Source: Flavobacteriales bacterium UBA2426 (GTDB taxonomy: Bacteria > Bacteroidota > Bacteroidia > Flavobacteriales_F > PHOS-HE28). From it: 23,705 nt of DNA. The notes under the pieces are model-generated. The model saw nothing but the letters and a program-made list of their open reading frames with translations. It made no database searches and had not been told where the DNA came from. Within the stretch, counting starts at the first letter, position 1, and every line of letters starts with the position of its first letter. Below are positions 13,953 to 20,864 of this stretch, piece after piece. The translations under genes and the position numbers were made by a program. The stretch is taken from the NCBI GenBank assembly GCA_002342985.1, contig DDRC01000062.1, forward strand, positions 807 through 24,511. The letters run 5' to 3'.

Positions 13953-15512
13953 ATGAACGCCATCGCCAATTGGATCCAAGCCCGCGCGGCGATCATCATC
14001 GCGCTGCTGTCGGCACTCGTCTTCGACCGGCTGTTCTTCCGGATGGGCCTCGGTCTGAACGTGCTGCTGTTCACGCTGCTGGTGGTCATGCTCATCGTGC
14101 ATCGTATCGGATGGGGAGGGCTGTCGAAGCCGGCGCGCTGGGCCATGGCCGGGGCATTGGTCGCCGCGGCGATGGCGGTGGTGCACGGAAGCGTTATCGC
14201 ACCGGTCATGGCGGTGCTGGCGGTGCTGTGGTTCAGCGCCCTCGCGCATGAGCCTGTGCTGCGGAGCTTGCCGTTCGCTTCGGTGCAGGCCATCTCGAAT
14301 CACCTGGCGCTGCCCATGGCCGTGCTCGATGGAGCCAACGAGCTCATGCCCAAGCGCGGCGTTGCGCGCACGGGATGGCGCTGGGCGCGGTTGAGCGTGG
14401 TGCCCATGCTCGTGCTCGCGCTCTTCTTCCAGCTCTATCGCGTGGGCAATCCGAAGTTCGACCACCTCACCGCAGGCTTCCTCGATGGCATCTGGCAGGC
14501 GATCGCCGAGCTCCTCGAATTCGTGGTCACCGCGCACGCGCTCTTCTTCCTCTTCGGCCTCTTCTTGTGCGCGGGGCTGCTGTTCCGCTTCGCGCCCAGG
14601 CTGGTGGCGCAATGGGAGCAGCGGCTGGGCGATGGCATGCGGCGCGTGCGCCTGAAGCGTCCGCACTGGCGGGCGCCGCTGGACATGAACCCGCTGGAGC
14701 GGGAGCGTCGCCGCGGGGTGGTGCTGCTGGCGCTCGTGAACGCCCTTCTCCTGGTGGTCAACATCATCGATGTCGATTGGGTCTGGTTCGGCTTCGAGGT
14801 GCCTGAGGGCTTCAGCCTGAAGCAGTTCGTGCATGAAGGCACCTATGCGCTCATCTTCAGCATCCTGCTCAGCATCGCGGTGGTGCTCTGGTTCTTCCGT
14901 GGCAACCAGAACTTCTACTGGCGCAGTGCCTGGCTGAAGCGCCTGGCCTTGCTCTGGGTGGTCCAGAACGGCGTCCTCGCGGTGTCGGTGTTCCTGCGGA
15001 ACTGGCACTACATCAGCTTCCACGGTCTCGCCTACAAGCGCATCGGCGTCATCGTGTTCCTCGCGCTCGTGCTCGTGGGGCTGGTCACCTTGTTCGTCAA
15101 GGTGAAGCAGCGCCGTTCGCTGTACTACCTGGTGCGTGTGAATGCGTGGGCGGCCTTCGCGCTGCTCGTGGGCCTCACCACGGTCGATTGGGATGGCTTC
15201 ATCGTACGCGTGAACCTGGGCCATGGCAATCCCGGCGAGATCGACATCGACAACTACCTCGCGATGAGCGACAAGGTGCTGCCGCTGCTCTACGCCAACA
15301 TCGACCTGGTGGAGCAGCAGATGGAGCGGCATCGCCACAACCGCGTGCGCTGGGTAGACCACCTCGATCCGCTGGCCTTCCGTGCCCTGCTTGATGGCAA
15401 GCGCGATGCCTTCCTTGCGCGCCAGGCCGGTCAACGCTGGCAGGAGTGGACCTGGGCCGATGCGCGCACCAGGGCGGGGCTGGATCGCATCGCTCAATCC
15501 GCAGCACTATGA
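13953..15512 (+). CDS. DUF4173-type polytopic membrane protein
   Basis: A 519-residue inner-membrane protein with about twelve hydrophobic segments and a soluble C-terminus from about residue 425. The A-Y-K-R-I-G-V-I-V-F-L-A-L-V-L-V-G-L segment (about 361-378), preceded by R-N-W-H-Y-I-S-F-H-G-L, and the W-D-G-F-I-V-R-V-N-L segment fit DUF4173. The biochemical role of the family is not established to my knowledge. The C-terminal part, with several Asp, His, Arg and Trp residues, may face the periplasm. It begins four bases after the regulator and its stop overlaps the next gene (ATGA at 15509-15512). ATG 13953 is preferred over in-frame upstream codons that overlap the regulator. Confidence 0.85.
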   Translation: MNAIANWIQARAAIIIALLSALVFDRLFFRMGLGLNVLLFTLLVVMLIVHRIGWGGLSKPARWAMAGALVAAAMAVVHGSVIAPVMAVLAVLWFSALAHEPVLRSLPFASVQAISNHLALPMAVLDGANELMPKRGVARTGWRWARLSVVPMLVLALFFQLYRVGNPKFDHLTAGFLDGIWQAIAELLEFVVTAHALFFLFGLFLCAGLLFRFAPRLVAQWEQRLGDGMRRVRLKRPHWRAPLDMNPLERERRRGVVLLALVNALLLVVNIIDVDWVWFGFEVPEGFSLKQFVHEGTYALIFSILLSIAVVLWFFRGNQNFYWRSAWLKRLALLWVVQNGVLAVSVFLRNWHYISFHGLAYKRIGVIVFLALVLVGLVTLFVKVKQRRSLYYLVRVNAWAAFALLVGLTTVDWDGFIVRVNLGHGNPGEIDIDNYLAMSDKVLPLLYANIDLVEQQMERHRHNRVRWVDHLDPLAFRALLDGKRDAFLARQAGQRWQEWTWADARTRAGLDRIAQSAAL

Positions 15513-16006
15513 GCGACCTCCGTTGCATACGCGTCTGGCTGACCTTCTTCATGGTGGCCCTGGTGCTGAGCGGCATCACCGCCGTGCCGTTGGTGACGCT
15601 CACGGAGTGGCTCGTCGAGTTCACGGAACCGGCGGGGGGCGCATGGCATCAATGGGCATCGCATGCCGCAGCTGCCGTGGCCCATGTGGATGCAGCATAC
15701 CCGGTACTGTTCTACGGAACCGACTGGCTGGCCTTCGCGCATGCGGCGATCGCACTCGCCTTCATCGGCCCGTGGCGCGATCCGGTGCGCAATCGCTGGG
15801 TGGTGGAGTGGGGCCTATGGTGCTGCGCGCTGGTGATCGTGCTGGCCTTCGCATGGGCGCCGGTTCGCGGCATTCCCTTTTTCTGGCGCTGCGTGGATGC
15901 CTCGTTCGGGGCGATCGGAGCGGTGCCGCTCTGGCTCGCCCTGCGGCGAATCCGTCGCATGGCCGCGCGTCCGGCCACCGGCGCACCTTCCATGGAGCCA
16001 TCATGA
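15509..16006 (+). CDS. Small membrane protein of unknown function (165 residues)
   Basis: Start ATG 15509 overlaps the DUF4173 stop. Hydrophobic segments lie at about 7-33, 71-87, 99-119 and 128-145. Notable pieces are H-V-D-A-A-Y-P-V-L-F-Y-G-T-D-W-L-A-F-A-H-A (about 57-77) and W-R-D-P-V-R-N-R-W-V-V-E-W-G (about 85-98), which look conserved rather than random. A basic C-terminus follows. I do not recognise a named family. The stop overlaps the EEP gene start (ATGA at 16003-16006), so the protein belongs to the same translationally coupled unit. Confidence 0.78.
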   Translation: MSDLRCIRVWLTFFMVALVLSGITAVPLVTLTEWLVEFTEPAGGAWHQWASHAAAAVAHVDAAYPVLFYGTDWLAFAHAAIALAFIGPWRDPVRNRWVVEWGLWCCALVIVLAFAWAPVRGIPFFWRCVDASFGAIGAVPLWLALRRIRRMAARPATGAPSMEPS

Positions 16007-16923
16007 GCGGGATGCATCAGCTGAAGCTCGTCACGCTCACGCTCGCGGCGGGGTGCGGTCTCGCCTTTGCGCCGGATTCCTTCCCCGCCATGCTGGCACG
16101 GGCTTTCCTGCCGTGGTGGGCGGTGCTCTTCCTTGGGCTTGCGGCGTTGGCCATGGCGCGCGGTCGATGGTGGTGGAGCGCATCCGGCTTCATCGCAGCG
16201 GCGCTGGTGGCTGCACCGTTGCGTGTGCCTGTCCCGGATCCGGTGGGCAAGGATGGCGGCTCGGGCCTTCGGGTGGCCACGATGAACCTGTGGCAGGTGA
16301 ACGGCCGGCGCTCGGATGCGGTGCGTTCGGCCGTTGCGACGGACGCTGATGTCATCGCCTTCCAGGAGGTGAACGCGATCTGGGCCGCTGCGCTGGAGGA
16401 GGGGCTGGCGGTGCGCTACCCGTACCGCAGGGCCGTACCCCGCGAGGACTGCTATGGCATCGCGCTGTTCAGCAGGTTTCCGATCGGCGCCATCCGCGTG
16501 GCGGAGGTGGAAGGGACACCCTTCATCCTTGCCGATGCGGAGACCGACGGCGGAACGGTGCGCATCTGCGCGGCGCATGCCGCCTCGCCCACCAGCCTTA
16601 TGGATTTTCGCCGGCGGAACGCGCAGCTGAGGTGGCTGGCCCGGGAGATGGGCGCCAGCGACCATCCCATGCTCGTGATCGGTGATCTGAATACCGTGCA
16701 CTGGGACGATGCCTACCGAAGGCTGTGCAGGGCCTCCGGTGGGCGACCCGCCAGCACGCCGCTGGATATCACCTGGCCGTCGTTTGGTCCGCTGGCCCTG
16801 ATCCCCATCGACCACGTGCTGCTTCGGGGCCCCGTCGAACCGGCAGCGCTGAGCACCTTCGAGGTGGCCGGCAGCGATCACCGGGGCATCGTCGCCGATA
16901 TCATACTGACCCATGAGAGCTGA
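16003..16923 (+). CDS. Membrane-anchored endonuclease/exonuclease/phosphatase (EEP) family protein
   Basis: A 306-residue protein. Three hydrophobic segments (about 8-25, 36-52, 57-74) anchor it, followed by an EEP domain with the catalytic pattern N95 (T-M-N-L-W), E122 (F-Q-E-V-N), His192 (A-A-H), D228-N230 (G-D-L-N-T), D270-H271 and the final S-D-H (291-293). All key residues of the metal-dependent phosphoesterase fold are present. The substrate could be a nucleic acid, phospholipid or inositol phosphate; the N-terminal membrane anchor argues for a lipid or extracytoplasmic substrate, but this is inference. It overlaps its neighbours by 4 bases upstream and 11 bases downstream. Confidence 0.9.
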   Translation: MSGMHQLKLVTLTLAAGCGLAFAPDSFPAMLARAFLPWWAVLFLGLAALAMARGRWWWSASGFIAAALVAAPLRVPVPDPVGKDGGSGLRVATMNLWQVNGRRSDAVRSAVATDADVIAFQEVNAIWAAALEEGLAVRYPYRRAVPREDCYGIALFSRFPIGAIRVAEVEGTPFILADAETDGGTVRICAAHAASPTSLMDFRRRNAQLRWLAREMGASDHPMLVIGDLNTVHWDDAYRRLCRASGGRPASTPLDITWPSFGPLALIPIDHVLLRGPVEPAALSTFEVAGSDHRGIVADIILTHES

Positions 16924-17623
16924 CATCCGCCGCGCGTTCGCCTGGATGAGCGCCTTCTTCATCGCGATGGCCTATTTGGAGAGCGCCGTCGTGGTTTACC
17001 TGCGCGCGCTGCACTACCCGCAGGGCTTCGCCTTCCCCTTGGTCCCCATGGCCCCTCCGCTGATCGCCACCGAGGTGTGGCGCGAGGCGGCCACCCTGCT
17101 CATGCTGCTGGCGCCGGCTGCGCTGATCGCACGGTCAGCGCTGGAGCGCTTCGCCTGGTTCTGCTACGGTTTCGGCCTCTGGGACCTCTTCTACTACGCA
17201 TGGCTGAAGGTCCTGCTGGATTGGCCATCGAGCCTGTCGACCCCCGACCTGCTCTTCCTGATACCGGTGCCCTGGGTGGGGCCGGTGTGGGCTCCCTGTG
17301 TCATCTCCTTGGGCCTGATCCTGCTGGCGCTGGTGATCCTCAGGGGACGCTCAAGGGCGGCGGACTACCGCATCGATGGGCGTTCCTGGGCGCTTCTGAT
17401 AGCGGGCGCGGTGCTGATGGTGATCTCCTTCACAATCGATCCGCTGATGCGCACGGATGGCGTGGACGCCTTGACGAGCGCATCCTCCATCGGGGCGGAT
17501 GGTGCGCGTGCGCTGCTCGATGGCGGGACATACATACCCGGTCCCTATCCCTGGCCATGGCTGGCTGGCGGGCTAGTCCTTGCGATGGCCGGACTCTATC
17601 GCAGCGGACGCCCTTGGCGCTGA
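16913..17623 (+). CDS. Polytopic membrane protein of unknown function (236 residues)
   Basis: Start ATG 16913 overlaps the EEP stop by 11 bases. About six hydrophobic segments: 8-30, 58-76, 80-100, 110-145, 157-173 and 215-230. Motifs that may be conserved are W-R-E-A-A-T-L-L-M-L-L-A, G-F-G-L-W-D-L-F-Y-Y-A-W-L-K, and P-x-P-W-V-G-P-V-W-A-P. This is a recognisable pattern in uncharacterised bacterial membrane proteins, but I cannot name a family. It is the last gene of the operon. A gap of 66 bases with inverted repeats follows. Confidence 0.8.
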   Translation: MRADIRRAFAWMSAFFIAMAYLESAVVVYLRALHYPQGFAFPLVPMAPPLIATEVWREAATLLMLLAPAALIARSALERFAWFCYGFGLWDLFYYAWLKVLLDWPSSLSTPDLLFLIPVPWVGPVWAPCVISLGLILLALVILRGRSRAADYRIDGRSWALLIAGAVLMVISFTIDPLMRTDGVDALTSASSIGADGARALLDGGTYIPGPYPWPWLAGGLVLAMAGLYRSGRPWR

Positions 17624-17641
17624 GCGGCACTGTTCGTAATT

Positions 17642-17682
17642 CTGAAACCCGCAGGGACGCAACCCCGTTTCAGGCTTGCGTC
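17642..17682 (+). repeat. Interleaved inverted repeats before the small membrane protein
   Basis: Two 7-bp inverted repeats interleave. CTGAAAC (17642-17648) pairs with GTTTCAG (17667-17673), and GACGCAA (17656-17662) pairs with TTGCGTC (17676-17682). The order is A-B-A'-B', the topology of an H-type pseudoknot or of two mutually exclusive hairpins. It ends 7 bases before ATG 17690. Confidence 0.65.
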
Positions 17683-17689
17683 TCTATCC

Positions 17690-18013
17690 ATGGATAACAA
17701 AGAGAGAATGGTAGCAGAAGCGCGCCTCTTCATCCGGCTGGGCGTCCTGTCCACGCTGGGCTTCATCTTCTACTATGCCCACCTATTCTTCGGGCTGATG
17801 GATAATGTGGTGCTCTTCAAGACTCTGGCCATCACCTTCCTGCTGGCGACGATCCCCCTGCCCATCATCGCCATGAACAACAAGAAGCTCTTCCCGGAGC
17901 TCTCCCGTGGCGGCAAGCAGATCCTCACGCTGGTGACGGCGATGCTGCTGTTCCATCACTTCCTCATGACGTTCATCTTCGTCATGTTCCTGCGGGGCGA
18001 AGCCGTGATGTGA
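17690..18013 (+). CDS. Small three-helix membrane protein (107 residues)
   Basis: A short N-terminal amphipathic stretch (M-D-N-K-E-R-M-V-A-E-A-R) is followed by hydrophobic segments at about 14-36, 42-62 and 80-101, with a basic cytoplasmic loop (N-N-K-K-L-F-P-E-L-S-R-G-G-K-Q). No family is recognised. The start of the gene is visibly less GC-rich than its neighbours (repeated AA and GA codons in the first dozen). The leader carries interleaved inverted repeats. It sits alone between the six-gene run and the NRDE gene. Confidence 0.75.
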   Translation: MDNKERMVAEARLFIRLGVLSTLGFIFYYAHLFFGLMDNVVLFKTLAITFLLATIPLPIIAMNNKKLFPELSRGGKQILTLVTAMLLFHHFLMTFIFVMFLRGEAVM

Positions 18014-18031
18014 AGCGGGGAGGGGGCGCGG

Positions 18032-18039
18032 TAGCTTTG
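18032..18039 (+). promoter_or_regulatory. Probable -7 element of the NRDE gene, leaderless arrangement
   Basis: TAGCTTTG is a full 8 of 8 match to TAnnTTTG, only 4 bases before ATG 18044. If transcription starts about 7 bases downstream, the mRNA would be leaderless or nearly so, or the true start would lie further in. No -33 element is apparent. Confidence 0.5.
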
Positions 18040-18043
18040 CGGC

Positions 18044-18766
18044 ATGTGCCTGATCGCGCTGGCATACAAGGTCCATGCGCGCTTTCCCCTGATCGTGGCG
18101 GCCAACCGGGATGAGTTCCTTTCCCGAGAGGCTGATCCCGCGCACTTCTGGCCCGATCTTCCCATGGTGCTCGCCGGCCGTGATCGGCGGGCGCTCGGCA
18201 CTTGGATGGGAATCACCCTGTCCGGGCGGTTCGCTGCCCTGACGAACCATCGGGACCTCCGGAGGCCGCCGATTGCGGGCCCCTCGCGCGGCCTGCTGGT
18301 GCGCGATGCGCTCCTGGCGGAGCCTGAAGCGGATCCGGTGGCGAGGGAGGGCTATAACCTGTTGCACGGGCCGATCGAGGCCCTGCGGTACCGGTCGAAC
18401 ATCACCGGCGAGGACCGCGTGCTGCAGCCCGGGATCCATGGGCTCAGCAACGCGCTGCTGAATACACCCTGGCCGAAGGTGGTGCGTGCCAAGCAGTCCA
18501 TGGAGCGCATGGTCCTTTCCGACAGGCCTGACCCCGAGGCCATGTTCAGGCTTCTTCAGGATGCACGGCCCGCAGCGGACCATCAGCTCCCCGAAACCGG
18601 CCTCGGCATTGATCGTGAACGGGCCCTCAGCTCCATACGTATCGACCTGCCGGGCTACGGCACCCGCTGTTCCACGGTGATGCTGGTGTCCGTCACGGGA
18701 CTGGTCCGCTTCGAGGAGCGCACGCTGAAGGATGGCGGCAGGGTGCTGCAGGAGTTCCAGTTGTGA
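18044..18766 (+). CDS. NRDE-family protein (TANGO2-like)
   Basis: A 240-residue protein that begins Met-Cys, so removal of Met exposes Cys2, the possible N-terminal nucleophile of this Ntn-like family. The hallmark A-A-N-R-D-E-F lies at about 19-25. Further family segments are A-G-R-D, G-T-W-M-G-I and T-N-H-R-D, then H-G-L-S-N-A-L-L-N-T-P-W-P-K-V. It is related to eukaryotic TANGO2, linked to haem and lipid homeostasis; the bacterial role is not established. The length is typical. It is preceded by a very close -7-like element and followed by a hairpin-rich intergenic segment. Confidence 0.92.
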   Translation: MCLIALAYKVHARFPLIVAANRDEFLSREADPAHFWPDLPMVLAGRDRRALGTWMGITLSGRFAALTNHRDLRRPPIAGPSRGLLVRDALLAEPEADPVAREGYNLLHGPIEALRYRSNITGEDRVLQPGIHGLSNALLNTPWPKVVRAKQSMERMVLSDRPDPEAMFRLLQDARPAADHQLPETGLGIDRERALSSIRIDLPGYGTRCSTVMLVSVTGLVRFEERTLKDGGRVLQEFQL

Positions 18767-18779
18767 TGACCATGCAACA

Positions 18780-18937
18780 TTCGGCACGGGATCGGCGTTA
18801 CACAGTCAGGTCCGGTAAGGGACCGAAGGAATAGCCGGTCACAAGGAGCGAGGCCCATCGGCGTTAGAAGCTCCCTTCCAAGCCCGTAAGCAGGGAGACC
18901 GGAATCGTACAGGAACCCGCCCCGTAAGGCGGGTTCC
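18780..18937 (+). ncRNA. Candidate structured RNA in the NRDE downstream gap
   Basis: This gap shows dense hairpins not explained by a gene. Hairpin 1: GGTCC/GGACC, 18809-18824. Hairpin 2: CTCCCT/AGGGAG, 18871-18897, with inner GC/GC closing a CCGTAA loop. Hairpin 3: a perfect 10-bp stem, 18912-18937, also with loop CCGTAA. ACCGG at 18898-18902 can pair with CCGGT at 18835-18839. ATCGGCGTTA occurs twice (18791-18800 and 18857-18866). The stretch GTCAGGTCCGG recalls SRP RNA, but the rest of the SRP core is missing. Strand and boundaries are inferred; it could instead be a 3' UTR with a bidirectional terminator. Confidence 0.35.
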
Positions 18938-18944
18938 GCCGTTT
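18912..18944 (+). terminator. Bidirectional terminator-like hairpin between convergent genes
   Basis: GGAACCCGCC / GGCGGGTTCC, 10 bp perfect, with loop CCGTAA, followed by GCCGTTT on the plus strand and TGTACG on the minus strand. The T-run is weak. It lies just after the stop of the minus-strand gene and could serve both directions. Confidence 0.6.
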
Positions 18945-20218
18945 CACCGCACCACCTTCCAAGCGCGTCCACCGGCACGCACGAGCAGGAGGCCCTGTGC
19001 ATTGCAGGGCAGGCGGAGCTCACTCGAACGCGTGCTGGCCGCGGCGACAGTCCGGCCCATGGCATCGAGCACCTCCACTGCACCAACGGGTCGGCCTTCA
19101 GGATTGCGGACCAGGATCTCCCCATCCAGTTCGATGACCGTCCAGTGGCGGAGGGGGGCATCCGGCATCCCCGTGCCGCCTTCCACGCAGGGAGCATAGA
19201 AGCTGAACAGCATGATCACGGGCGGCCCCCAACTCACGGTTTGCGAGGGTCCTGCGACGCCGCCCTGACCCGCAACGCCATAGACCAGGTTGCCTCCGGG
19301 TAGGGGCGGCCCCAAGGGCGTGACCGACAAGCCGTACTGCCCGGGGGATAGGCACTGAGCGACCTCCGTGTATTGGTTGTTGAGGTCCAGCGTGAACGTG
19401 CCAGTGGCGATGGGCGCGGAGATCGAGGCGTCCGTCAAGGTCCATGCGAAGTCGCCGGTGACCAGCATGCCCCCGAAGTTGCCCAAGGTGAGCGTGATGG
19501 ACGCACAGGGAGGCGGAAGGCAGAGTGGGACATCCTCCAGGTTCCAACTGCACGCCAGGTTGGTGGTGAACTCCGTCCAGAGCTCCAAGGTGCCATTCAA
19601 AATGGGCTCGTCGAAGGAGACTCCATCCTGCAGCCTCAGCACGTGCCAGCTCTCACCGGACAGGCCGAAGGCGCTCACGGTTTCCTTCGCCAGGGTATCG
19701 CCCGTAGTGCCCAGGAGGATGAAGTTCGGGTAATCGAAGAGCGTTGTGGAATTGTTCACCACGTTCACGACCAGGGCAGTGTCCGAGAAGGGCGCCCAAT
19801 GGACGGAAAGGACATCCAGTTGGTCGCAGGGGCTGCCACTTTCCGCCACAGTGAAGGCGTGCTGCTGTGCAGGCGCAGAATCCAGGATGCCGGATGAGCC
19901 GGACGTGAATTCGATGCTGTAGGTGCCGGCGGGCAGCTGCCCCAGGCTGATCGCCTCCGTATGCGGCACCAGGACGGTGAGCCCTCCGGTGCTGGCAGCC
20001 ACCAGGGTGATCGAGATGAGTGAGGCCGTTACGCTGGCCTGGGCGGACACGATGTAGGAGCCCGTGCTGCTCAGGTTCCCGATGAGCTGCAGCTCCACCT
20101 CATCCGCCGTGGTCGCCGGGTCGGGTGCCACCGCGATCTGGTCGATGTAGAAGTAGGTCTGCCCTTGGGCGAGTCCGATGAGCAGGGCTGCGACGGCGGA
20201 TAGTACTGAGCGCTTCAT
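18944..20218 (-). CDS. Secreted protein with probable T9SS C-terminal tail (424 residues)
   Basis: The start at ATG 20218 (M-K-R-S-V-L-S-A-V) gives a clean signal peptide cut after G-L-A-Q-G-Q; an ATG at 20248 would add ten residues before it. The mature chain is beta-rich, Thr/Ser/Gly-rich and acidic, as in Ig-like or beta-sandwich surface proteins, with no catalytic motif seen. The last ~70 residues read I-L-V-R-N-P-E-G-R-P-V then V-L-D-A-M-G-R-T-V and end K-V-V-R. They resemble a type A T9SS sorting domain, but the usual Y-P-N-P opening is degenerate. It is probably surface-exposed or released; function unknown. It follows yajQ by 53 bases on the same strand and may be co-transcribed with it. 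Confidence 0.78.
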   Translation of the reverse strand: MKRSVLSAVAALLIGLAQGQTYFYIDQIAVAPDPATTADEVELQLIGNLSSTGSYIVSAQASVTASLISITLVAASTGGLTVLVPHTEAISLGQLPAGTYSIEFTSGSSGILDSAPAQQHAFTVAESGSPCDQLDVLSVHWAPFSDTALVVNVVNNSTTLFDYPNFILLGTTGDTLAKETVSAFGLSGESWHVLRLQDGVSFDEPILNGTLELWTEFTTNLACSWNLEDVPLCLPPPCASITLTLGNFGGMLVTGDFAWTLTDASISAPIATGTFTLDLNNQYTEVAQCLSPGQYGLSVTPLGPPLPGGNLVYGVAGQGGVAGPSQTVSWGPPVIMLFSFYAPCVEGGTGMPDAPLRHWTVIELDGEILVRNPEGRPVGAVEVLDAMGRTVAAASTRSSELRLPCNAQGLLLVRAGGRAWKVVR

Positions 20219-20271
20219 CTGTGAAGGGGTTATACCCATGACGCGCATCGGGCATCGCGCGCTGCCCGGGC

Positions 20272-20763
20272 TCAGCTTTTCATGTTCTCGAACTGCAGCG
20301 GGATCTCGAAGTCCTGCTGACGGCAGAGGGCCATCACGGCCTGCAGGTCATCGATCTTCTTGCCCGTCACGCGGATCATGTCATCCATGATCTGCGGCTG
20401 CACCTTGAGCCCGCTGTCCTTGATGGCCTTGGTGATCTTCTTGGCGGTCTCGCGCTCGATGCCCTGCTTCACCTTGATGATGCGGTAGAGCGTCTTGCCG
20501 CTCGGCACGGGCTCTTCCTTCAGGTCGTAGCTGCGCACGTCCACCTTCTGCTTGCCGCTGCGCTCCAGCAGGATATCGACGATGGCGTCGAGCTTCATAT
20601 GGTCTTCGGTGCTCACCTTGATGGTGAGCGCCTTCTTGTCGAGTTCCACCGTGCTGCTGGTGCCGCGCAGGTCGTACCGGGTGTCGATCTCGCGCTTCAC
20701 CACGTTCACGGCGTTGTCGAGCATCTGGATGTCCACCTTGCTGAGGATGTCGAAGCTGGGCAT
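20272..20763 (-). CDS. yajQ: YajQ family nucleotide/c-di-GMP-binding protein
   Basis: A 163-residue cytoplasmic protein with the family start M-P-S-F-D-I-L-S-K-V-D and conserved internal pieces: N-A-V-N-V-V-K-R-E-I-x-T-R-Y-D, then the V-R-S-Y-D-L-K region, K-I-K-V-K-Q-G-I-like R-I-I-K-V-K-Q-G-I, and the C-terminal R-V-T-G-K-K-I-D-D-L-Q-A-V-M. YajQ proteins bind nucleic acids and, in Xanthomonas and Pseudomonas, cyclic di-GMP, acting as an effector with transcription factors. ATG 20763 is chosen because upstream codons give a Pro/Ser-rich non-family extension. The length is standard. No c-di-GMP synthase or hydrolase gene is visible in this window. Confidence 0.95.
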   Translation of the reverse strand: MPSFDILSKVDIQMLDNAVNVVKREIDTRYDLRGTSSTVELDKKALTIKVSTEDHMKLDAIVDILLERSGKQKVDVRSYDLKEEPVPSGKTLYRIIKVKQGIERETAKKITKAIKDSGLKVQPQIMDDMIRVTGKKIDDLQAVMALCRQQDFEIPLQFENMKS

Positions 20764-20807
20764 GGTCGGGGATTGTGCGCTCAAAGATGGGGCAGGGGGC
20801 GGAAGCA

Positions 20808-20839
20808 GGAACGGCCGCCCTGATCGGGGCGGCCGTTCC
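20808..20839 (-). terminator. Long perfect hairpin after the PA-domain gene
   Basis: GGAACGGCCGCCC and GGGCGGCCGTTCC form a perfect 13-bp stem with a 6-base loop. It lies between the PA-domain gene and yajQ on the minus strand. The T-run is weak in both directions, so termination may rely on the strong stem or Rho. It shares the GGAAC...GTTCC base with the hairpin at 18912. Confidence 0.6.
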
Positions 20840-20864
20840 ATGCATGCCGGTGGCTTCTGGTCGC

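Noticed and set aside
13932..15497. A 521-residue minus-strand frame opposite the DUF4173 gene
   Set aside because: Low-complexity His/Glu/Gln/Arg composition, the mirror of membrane codons, so it is treated as a shadow.
18766..18834. A 22-codon ORF overlapping the NRDE stop (TGATG)
   Set aside because: It is very short, runs through the predicted hairpins, and has no sign of conservation that can be judged here.
18805..18840. SRP (4.5S) RNA call for GTCAGGTCCGGTAAGG
   Set aside because: The first 11 bases resemble the SRP core, but the asymmetric loop and GCAGCC strand are absent and the hairpin is longer than the SRP tip. It is reported only as an unassigned structured RNA.
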